DNA of 64,000 nucleotides from Dryas octopetala (lineage: Eukaryota > Streptophyta > Magnoliopsida > Rosales > Rosaceae). The DNA is taken from contig OY992836.1 of assembly GCA_963921425.1 (NCBI GenBank), positions 2,991,825-3,055,824 on the forward strand, in the 5' to 3' direction. Below are positions 55,915-64,000 of this stretch, in pieces. How positions within the stretch are numbered: position 1 is the first letter of the stretch; each line of letters starts with the position of its first letter. The notes under the pieces are model-generated. The model was not told the origin of the DNA. It searched no databases and worked only from the letters and a program-made list of their open reading frames with translations. The position numbers and the translations under genes were made by a program.

Positions 55915-58438
55915 CTATGCAAATTGAACCATGCGCTTCTTCAAAACATAAAAATCCTTAATTACTGAATCTGTACTTATAGTATCAGAAAGCTCTCTTT
56001 CAATGTGGAGAATCATACAATCACTAAGAAACTCATCTTCTATCTTGTTTCGAAGTTGAGTTTTAATAATCTTCAAAGATGAAAATGCTTGCTCCGTTGT
56101 TGCAATAGAAACAAGAAGAGTCAACACTAAACAAATCAATCTATATATCATGGGAAAGAAATCTGACTTCCTTGTTTCAACTAACTGATGACATAAATCA
56201 GAAATAGAAGATGTATTATAGAACTTGGGATCAGAACGCATGTCTACCTCATAAAAGGGGCATTCCATTCTTAAACTAACTAACTCAGCAGGAGTGAAAT
56301 CTTGAGGGTAGAACTTCATAGCAAGATCACATATATGTTCAATTTTAAATGATTTGAAACTATCACGAGGATCCAATGATAAGCTAAGAGTAAGAAGTTC
56401 CACTGCTTGGGGGTTAAATCTAGTATCTAACTCCACCAACTGAAAATCTATAACAGCATAAAATACATTTACACGATAATGATGTTCAACTGTTATAGAA
56501 TTCCTTTGTTGACAAGAACGACTTGTACCCACCCTATAACGAGCACCCAAATCAGGCATAATGATGTCATGTACTTCACAAAATGATTCAACACTTTTCA
56601 GAAAAGTATCTCATCCATTTTTTCTGAACTCTTGGAGAAATAATTTTGTTGTTGAAACAAAATTCAAAGCATGTAAGTAAGAGGACAACAAGCAAAGAGT
56701 TATGCTTTCATTTCTTTGCTTTGTTGAAATTGAAATCACGTTCTTTAAATGTCTTGAGATTTTTTCTGCATTGCTTGAGAAAGAAAGTTAGTGATTTCCA
56801 TAACCTTATTCAACAAAAGCAAGTTAAACACAAAACCAAAAGATGTCATCCAATTAAGAAGACTATTGGCTTCCCCACGCATATCTTCGTTGATTCCACT
56901 TATAAGAACTCTTTGAAGCATTGTACTAGTTGAAGCAAATAACTCAATCAAGCTTCTACTAGAACGAAAATGAGACCCCAACGAGTAGCTCTTGCTCATG
57001 ACAAAGCATACATTTGATTTTTCCCTGTACCCGTCTCAAGTTTTCCAGCATCTAACAAATCTTGAATCTCCTCTTGTCGAATAGCTTGTAATTCACAATG
57101 CGCTTAGCAGAAGAATCAACAAAATTCACAATGGAAGTTAACATAGAATAAAAATCCCAAGTATTAGACACACCTCTAGCTGCAGCATTTAAAGCTAGTT
57201 GAAGGCAATGAGCAAAACAATGCACATAATATGCATATGGGCAATCTTGAAAGAATAATGCTTGTAACCCGTTCCATGCGCCACGCATATTGCTAGCACC
57301 ATCATATCCTTGACCACGCATATTTTCCATTTGAAGATTGTAACTAGTAAGCACCTTGCCTATATGATTCTTAAGAGTTATGAATGTAGTGTTGGGAACA
57401 CTCCCAATGGCAAAAAATCGTTCTTGAATAAGGCCATTACAATCAAAAAACCTTAAAATAATAGCCATTTGTTCTTTACTAGATACATCAACCAATTCAT
57501 CAATAAGAATACAATATGGTTTATCCCCAATTTCCTTACGAATCTTCTTCCTCACTTTGTTAGCCATAATATGTAGGATTTCCTTTTGAATTTTGGGTGC
57601 AATATACTTTCCATTATGAGGAGCATTCTCTAAGACAACATCTGCAATGTTAGTATTCAATTTTGTAAACATTTTAACAAGTTCAATGAAGTTGCCTCGA
57701 TTGGATGAACTACTAGATTCATCATCACCTCTAAAAGCCAATCCTTGATTTGCTAGAAGCCTAACACCCTCTATTGTTGTCCTAAGACGCAATCGGTTTT
57801 GCTCCACTTGTTTTGATGATTGTGTATTCATTTGTACATCAATATGTGTAGAGGGGTTTTTCAAGAGATCCTAATTCTGCATATTTTGATGATGAGTTGA
57901 GTTTACAGCCCTTATATGCTTACGAACATCACATTTTTTTCCCATCATTAACCCTTTTCCAATGTGGATACCCATCCATAGTAAATGTAGGATGAGAAGG
58001 TGGGTTAGTATCAAAAAGGAAACAAGGAAAACAAAATGTCTTGTCACTACTAATTGAATACTCAAGCCAAGGCCATTGAGAATACCAAGAAGCTTGAAGT
58101 CGGTGCATTTGTCGTCCGTCAAAAGAGGAAGGGTAATCTTTTAATTTCGGTTGACATGGTCCTAAGTGAATATAAGCTCTTCGAACATTATCATGTTCAT
58201 TAATAGGATACTTCCATATTGCTTGACGTAATCCTGGATCACGTTTAAGAGTATTAGTAGTAATCTCAATATTTGGATCAACCTCGACTCTTTCAGTCTC
58301 AACTCTTCCACTTTGAAACTCAGAATGACGTTGCTCATTACAAATTGGTGTAGATGAAGAAGGATCGTTTGTTTTCTTAAACTATGAAAGAATACTTTTT
58401 CTTTTCTTCGGAATTTGTTGATGAGTCGACTCCGACAT
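55915..58438 (-). pseudogene. hAT transposase, TTF-type zinc finger / ZMYM1-like
   Basis: The ATG at 58438 opens MSESTHQQIPKKRKSI. Recognisable parts in order: the TTF-type region (WLEYSISSDKTFCFPCFLFD), DUF4371-like core (MRGQGYDGASNMRGAWNGLQ, YYVHCFAHCLQLALNAAARG), RNase-H-like middle (RATRWGSHFRSSRSLIELFA) and the C-terminal dimerisation domain (TLLVSIATTEQAFSSLKIIK, LRNKIEDEFLSDCMILHIER). Lesions: TAG stops after KRKSILS and after HQNMQN, a frameshift after VDSSAK near 57107, a TAA after QKKSQDI near 56744 and scrambled frames between 56740 and 56560. Family proteins are about 750-800 residues, so the full length is present but broken. Confidence 0.88.
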
Positions 58439-59095
58439 GATAAACTAAAACCTATTCACCATATATTATAAACATGATATGTAAGGATATGCTAAAATGA
58501 AAATTCCTAAATCAAATCCCTAAATTGATTAATACTAAAATACACATTCCATAATACTTTGTAAATTCAGTTGAGTCTCAATGTATGCATAACTTAATCC
58601 CTAAATGACTAAATTCACACCTTAAATTAAATCCCTAATAATAGAATAAAAAATCTAAATTCAGCCCCAATGCCCAGATATTTAAATCAAAATTAAATTT
58701 AAAAACAAAAGAAATATAATAGAGTTAGAAATTATAAATACCAAGAGGCAAGAGAAGATGTTGATTGTTGTACTTGCAGAGAAAGGCATGTGAGAGCAGA
58801 GCACTAGAGAGATTGGGGCCACAAGCCACTGGGTGTCGGCGATAGAGACAAGAGAAGAAATTTTTAGTTGTTTGCTCTTTTCTGTCTCTGTGATGATCGA
58901 CAATATGTTGGGTGAGTGGGTGATGTTTCTTTGTTTTGTCATTTTTAATTGGGGTGGGTTCTGGGCAGTGGGCTTCAACACATAGCTTTTTAAAACAAAA
59001 AATTAAGATAGGCAGTGGGCTGGATGTGTGTTTAAGTGTTTTGTCTTTTTTAATTCGGGTGGGCTGTGAGCTGAATACATACATAGCTTTAAAAT

Positions 59096-59120
59096 ATATA
59101 TATATATATATATATATATT
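59096..59120. repeat. (TA)n tract
   Basis: Twelve or so TA units inside the right arm of the hAT element. Confidence 0.9.
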
Positions 59121-59174
59121 AGGGTGGGCTGGAGCACGTCCAGCCCACTATGATGATCAGTCCCTGGTCGTTAT

Positions 59175-61050
59175 GGTGTTGGGTGGTGGTGGTGGTGATG
59201 GTATTAGGTGTTTTTGTTGGGTATAGAGAGTAGAATGGATGAGATGTGGTGGTGAGTTTTAGTAAGGATAATTTGGGAAAACTTGTTGAGTATACTAATA
59301 AATTTTTATAATTTCTAATTTTTAGTTAGGTGTAGAAAGTGTGTTGGGATTATTGATAAAACAAATTGGGTCCGAATAATGGCACCTGTTATATATTAGA
59401 CAACAACGTACTACAAAATTTATGTCATACACAAATTAAATTGTTAGAAATATTGTAAGTAACAAATTTGTTAACACTTAATGTGGCTCTGCAACATGGG
59501 CCTTCCATGAAATATGAATATGATTGTTGTAGTTAGTAAAGATAAGACTCATCTTGGCATACCTCATCCAAATATATATACATCAACGAAGAAATGCCAA
59601 ACTTTTATACATCCAAACTTTTATCATTGGTATATATTAATTTGATTTTACTTGAAACACCGTTAAATATAATTAAACAAATTTAATGTTTCCAAATTTT
59701 TTATGTTTTCACTCTCTTTGTTAGGAATGTAATGGTTGGATATATTCAACCCAAAGGGAACTGATCATCTTTAATTGATCTTATAGATTTCACTTTTACT
59801 CATCAATAATTTCATGCTTTTCTAAATAAATGGCCATCATTGACTTTTAATTAACACCATTAAATTATTTTATCTGTTTAATTTTCATTCGTATTATTAT
59901 CATTATTATAATGCAACAAGAATACATTATAACATCCCTATGTCAATATCTATGATCTTCTCTCCCAAAATAATTTGGGAAAATATTAATTGCCTAAGAC
60001 ATGATAAAAGAAATTTATAATTAATTATTTAAAAGAGCATTTGCCTTGGTAAAGTTTCTTAATCACAAGGTTTACATCAGATCCTAACATACTAATAACA
60101 TGACCATGATCCACGATGAACTTTTAATACCGTTAAATTTATTAATGTATTTCCAATCATATTAAATACCCACTCTAAAGTAACAAGAATATATCTAAGC
60201 ATAAGAACAAAAATTTTAATCCATGAATTTGGTTGACCTATAAATATACTACAAGGCGTACGTGCATTAATTAACTACGTCCATGACCATGTATGTTGGA
60301 AGAGAGTATGTGTACAAGGCTATCTACGTACGTAATGAGATATTGCCAATGTACGTAGAATGAGATATTGCCATGGACGTAGACTAGCGTGCATGGCAAT
60401 GTGTGTATTAAAAAAATTGAAACTTTTTCAATTTTAAAACACGTTCAACAAGTTAATTATTTATTCAAAAGGATACTAGTGACCATTTTTGAATTTTTGA
60501 TAAAAAGATTTAACGACATGAAATTTAATATTTGAGATATATATTGATATATAATTTTATATATAATTTGATATGAAAGCAAATTAATATTGTTGAAATA
60601 TTGAATTGTATAAATTGTTTCTAGCATACAAGTCTCGGGTCTTGTGTAGTTAGGATTTACAATTGTAGTTTATAAATTTTGACTCGGCCTAGATATGAAA
60701 TATGTTTGCCAGTATACATTTTTGTGGCTAGTATGAGATAAACACTTCCTCATTTAGAACATAACAGCTCCCCAACATCTAGAAAGCAACAAACAAAATA
60801 GAAAGCATCAAATCCTAACTGACCTGTCCAAAAATCTATTTTCTTAACTTACAACAAGGCAGTCCATGAGCCAACTGCTTCTCTAGCAAATCATTAGAGG
60901 AGCTCTGAATGACTAAATTAACAGCAGCAGAGTTACCCCACAACTTCAATAATTATCGAAAGGTAGAATAATATGCAAATCTGAATCTACCACCACAGCT
61001 TAAAATAAACACTTAAAATGTTTACCATTTAATCTTTTTAAGTAAATGAT
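59175..61050. other. AT-rich intergenic DNA, no gene seen
   Basis: Only short frames. Around 60320-60400 the phrase AATGAGATATTGCCA is duplicated with CGTACGTAG words nearby. No recognisable RNA gene or transposon ends. Confidence 0.5.
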
Positions 61051-61057
61051 TTTCAAT

Positions 61058-61430
61058 TTATCTAATTTTTTTGTAAGGATGATCCTTTGATTGATGGAGA
61101 CCTAAAAAATATGACCTTGTAATCTTTAGTGGTGGAATCATAACTGAAGCCACAAAACATGGATCGATCCCAGGCAAAAGAAGTTCTGACAATTGGTGGA
61201 ACTCTTCAGTATGAGGGTTCCATAATCCTTCTAAACATATCCAGCCATTGAAACAACCACAATACGTAGCTGGTCGAAGCATTCCATTACTTGCATACAC
61301 AAGGACTAAAGATTTCACTGGTAGCCTTGACAGTATCTCAATTAACACTTCCCTAGCAAGACCAAAGGGGAAACAAAGATCAGCTTTCCTAGCACGTACA
61401 GAAGATTGTATGCATCTTTCGAAACATTAA
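61058..61430 (-). pseudogene. F-box protein fragment
   Basis: F-box proteins bring substrates to SCF ubiquitin ligases. The minus strand reads LIEILSRLPVKSLV, the second half of an F-box, then after a short join CGCFNGWICLEGLWNPHTEE plus FHQLSE, the (D)xxNGLVCL...LWNP-type motif of F-box-associated domains. The first part of the F-box is out of frame or missing and the segment between F-box and associated domain is deleted. Its 3' end runs into the ATCCTTACAAAAAAATTAGA word shared with MITEs in this window. Confidence 0.7.
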
Positions 61431-61871
61431 ATGCATTTCAAATTAAGATCTAGAGCACAGTTTATATAATACCAAAAGATGTATCTGATATGTCATTGTA
61501 TTCATAACCAAATTAATTATCTCAGAGTGGTTCGTTAAAGTTTTCCATTAAATCATAAAACAATTCCTCATTAAAAAAAAAAAACAAAAAAAAAAAAATT
61601 TTTCTCTATGTAGATCCGAGATAGCTAGGATGAGTTGTTATGAAAAATTCACATATTATAAACAGAAAATTAAATCAAGAAAGAAAAGACAAAAGAAATG
61701 TATCAAACTGTTTTAATTAAGGGATATACTAATTTCCAGATATGGATTTGAAACTTATACATGAGTTAGTTTACAATTTGAAGAGCATATATAAAGAACA
61801 TAAAGTCTTCATACCATTAAATGAACTACAGTTGTAAGTTGTACCTGCTAGTAAAGCATTTGGTAAATGGA

Positions 61872-62159
61872 TCAAAGGCTTAGAAGATGAGGAAAAGGAT
61901 CATGAAATTGTCTGCCCTCAATGGTGTAATAATGAATACTATACTTGAACATTTGGACTACTTCAGCTCTTATGCTGCTGTGAAGGCCCATCACTCGCAT
62001 GCCTTGGCGAAGGGTTATGTGTAGGATCAGCGCTTGCACAGGCATTTTGTGCTGAGAGGGATATGCTGCAATTAAGGAGTATGATGCCAAATTAACCAAG
62101 GACAAGAAATCCCCACGATATAAATTTTTCAATAAAGGAAACATAAAATGTACAGGCAC
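61872..62159 (-). CDS. unrecognised 95-codon open frame
   Basis: The minus strand has an uninterrupted frame starting MPVHFMFPLLKNLYRGDFLS with a mixed composition (several His and hydrophobic stretches). It shows no domain I know, no neighbouring exon with clear splice partners and lies between an F-box fragment and transposons. It may be a gene remnant or chance. No function is claimed. Confidence 0.15.
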   Translation of the reverse strand: MPVHFMFPLLKNLYRGDFLSLVNLASYSLIAAYPSQHKMPVQALILHITLRQGMRVMGLHSSIRAEVVQMFKYSIHYYTIEGRQFHDPFPHLLSL

Positions 62160-62286
62160 ATATTATCCAAGGAAAAACGAATTGAATTTCAATAGATATA
62201 TATATATATATAGGAGAGCTCCATTGTAGGATCCTACATTTAACACTCCAAACCGTCTATATAGGATCCTATATATATATATATAT

Positions 62287-62604
62287 GTATGATACCTCAT
62301 GGGGCCTACTCCCATGTTGTTTTTCAATAATCCGAACTGTTTATTTTTTAAACTTCTATTCATAGATCATCCTTGCAAAAAATTAGTCAAATCGGAAATC
62401 ATTTGCCTATCTAACTTTGATCAAACAAATAGACGGTTTTATCGAAAAAATTTTGTTCGTCTATTTGTTTGATCAAAGTTAGATAAGCAACTCATTTCTA
62501 ATTTGGCTAATTTTTTGCAATGATGATCTATGAATAGAGGTCCAAGAAATAGCCGATTCGGATTGTTGAAAATATATGGGAGTGGAACCCACGAGATATC
62601 CTAC
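62287..62604. mobile_element. foldback MITE (318 bp)
   Basis: Left arm GTATGATACCTCATGGGGCC and right arm, reverse-complemented, GTAGGATATCTCGTGGGTTC run in parallel for about 150 bases to the centre near 62450 (CTATCTAACTTTGATCAAAC AAATAGACG against its complement). Almost the entire element can form one hairpin. It contains the shared ATCATCCTTGCAAAAAATTA word in both arms. Confidence 0.85.
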
Positions 62605-62609
62605 AAATA

Positions 62610-63268
62610 ATTTTATGCATAAATTCAATTTAGACACATAACTATACACGTCATTTCAACGGGATCCACAAACTTTAAAATATTTTAAATATATACTCGA
62701 TTTATTATCTAAATTGAAAAATGGACTTCTGTCCATCGATTTGTTGAGAAATCAGTCAAATGTCAGCTTGGCTTTAGCTAACGGGGATTAATTGACAACG
62801 TGGCACCAACTTAGCATACCTTTCCGGCCAAATGAGTGACACATGTCCACCTGACACAGGCCCACACATCCATCATGTCTTTCCCGCTCGTCAAACGCTC
62901 TCCTGACCATTTTGTCTCCCAAAAACATCACGTTTTTTCTCAAATTCGAATATAAATCCATCACCTTTGTTCGACGAGTGAGAAAGAGATGATGAGTTTG
63001 TGGGCCCATGTCAGAGATTAGGTGGACAGGTGTCACCGTGTCGCTCATTTGGCTGGAAAGGTTTACTGAGATAGCGCCACGTTGCTAAGTAATCCCGGTC
63101 AGCAAAAGTCAAACTGGCATTTAACTGATTTCTCAACGAATCAATGGACAGAAGTCTATTTTTCAATTTAGATAATAGATCATGTGTATATTTGAAATAT
63201 TTTAAAGTTTGTGGACTCCGTTGAAATGACATATATAGTTATGTGTTTAAATTGAATTTATGCCATAA
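62610..63268. mobile_element. foldback element with about 270-bp arms
   Basis: CATAAATTCAATTTAGACAC on the left pairs with the right end, whose complement is CATAAATTCAATTTAAACAC. Pairing continues through AACTTTAAAATATTTTAAAT, ACTTCTGTCCATCGATTTGT and CCTTTCCGGCCAAATGAGTG to CACATGTCCACCTGACACAG. The loop is about 62880-62990. No coding capacity is convincing. Confidence 0.85.
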
Positions 63269-63306
63269 TTTTATTTATAAGATTCTACAATTAATAAAGC
63301 CTCCCT

Positions 63307-63330
63307 ATATATATATATATATATATATAC
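63307..63330. repeat. (TA)n and following (CA)n tract
   Basis: TA repeats followed by ACACACTCACACACACACACAC to about 63358. Confidence 0.9.
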
Positions 63331-63490
63331 TATACACACACTCACACACACACACACAACAATAAAGGGGATATGATTGGATCTAATCAAATTTCACCCC
63401 CAATGCAAACACACTGTGGACCTGTGGTATCGGGGGTGTGCACATATAGGAGAACATGATCATTATATGTACATATATATATATATATAC

Positions 63491-63869
63491 AGAAATGATC
63501 ACTCACTCACTATAGAGTGGGGAATTCCCCGCTCATCTAACTACCCACTCACAAGAGATAGGGGAATTCAATGATCGTGACGGTCCATTTTTTAGGTCCA
63601 TCCTTAAGGGTCGTCCATGTAAAAAATCAGCCAAATCGATAATTATTTGGTCTTCCAAACTTTGCAGATAAATATAATTTGTCAGATAAAGTTGAAATGA
63701 TGTTGACAGTAATACACTGGCTAAACGGTTTATGATTTGGCTGATTTTTTGCAAGGGTGATCTTTAAATGATGCCCTAAAATATTGACGGTTCCGATCAT
63801 TGAAATTCATTGATGGCTGGTTAGGTGAGCGGCCAATTCCTCGCTCTATGGTGAGCAAGTGATCATTAC

Positions 63870-63870
<1 letters not shown>
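63491..63870 (-). mobile_element. second copy of the 16714 MITE family, inverted
   Basis: Ends AGAAATGATCACTCACTCAC and, reverse-complemented, AGTAATGATCACTTGCTCAC, both running into CTATAGAG/CATAGAG. It lies in TA repeats on both sides. Its reverse complement aligns with 16714-17016 throughout (TGTATTACTGTCAACATCAT, TTATCTGAC, CTGCAAAGTTTGGA) and keeps about 45 bp missing from that copy. Confidence 0.82.
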
Positions 63871-63902
<32 letters not shown>

Positions 63903-64000
63903 AAATGAGACTCAATAAATGAGAGAACTATGATCGAACAAGATAGAGGGTAGCGTACAATTCATAGTGAATATCAAGAGACATGGTGCTGAAATGGATA

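Larger units (their letters stand above)
55707..59166 (-). mobile_element. hAT transposon with degenerate transposase
   Basis: Ends CAGGGACGGAGCCAGG (left) and, reverse-complemented, CAGGGACTGATCATC (right), with the exact 8-bp target duplication GTCGTTAT at 55699-55706 and 59167-59174. Length 3460 bp. One transposase gene is read on the minus strand. The intact target duplication with a broken gene suggests it moved while functional, or with help, and then decayed. Confidence 0.92.

Overview
This window is nuclear DNA of a flowering plant, most likely a eudicot. It is AT-rich and dense in microsatellites, and it carries Ty3/gypsy chromovirus (Tekay/Del-like), Ty1/copia-type, hAT, CACTA, Harbinger/Tourist-like MITE and LINE-like sequence, a plastid atpH insert, and decayed fragments of ordinary plant genes. 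The species cannot be told from the sequence. I found no intact host gene, no rRNA or tRNA gene and no CRISPR.

Layout. 0-4.1 kb: a MITE, a LINE-like 3' end, a repeat-rich region with a two-exon gene fragment (minus strand), and a lone CACTA terminus. 4.16-14.38 kb: a Tourist-like MITE split by a complete Tekay-type element (4358-14110, TSD AATAG) whose gag-pol is broken only by one T-run frameshift. 15.1-18.7 kb: a caffeate-type O-methyltransferase pseudogene and three small MITE-like elements. 19.2-26.8 kb: a three-level nest, an hAT element (TSD CATATTCT) holding a copia-type large non-coding LTR element (TSD AAAGC), which holds a solo LTR (TSD ATATG). 26.9-29.8 kb: a duplicated flank of the methyltransferase, plastid atpH DNA, and a hydroxyproline O-galactosyltransferase pseudogene. 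30.0-54.9 kb: a Ty3 gag fragment, then a CACTA element on the minus strand with broken TNP2, invaded by a pol-deleted Tekay-type element (36692-44412, TSD GTGCA) and by a solo LTR (44870-51698, TSD TACAA) that itself contains another solo LTR (47090-50762, TSD CCCAT). 55.7-59.2 kb: an hAT element with a broken transposase (TSD GTCGTTAT). 59.2-64 kb: AT-rich DNA, an F-box fragment, two long foldback elements and a MITE.

How parts relate. The four large gypsy-type LTR units (2.4-3.7 kb) are relatives. Three of them share a GC-rich 57-58 nt segment bounded by good splice signals and a conserved block followed by hairpin repeats; the fourth carries an expanded array of a 51-bp double-hairpin unit. 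Gag-Pol of the first element is the only nearly complete machinery here. The pol-deleted element could only have moved using another element's proteins.

Most unusual signal. The interior of the copia-type non-coding element (about 20.7-25.2 kb, interrupted by the solo LTR) is packed with short hairpins whose loop is nearly constant (TTCAG, TTCTG, TTCGG, TTCAA) while the two arms change together from copy to copy, so that complementarity is kept with different sequences. I do not recognise this as a described feature.
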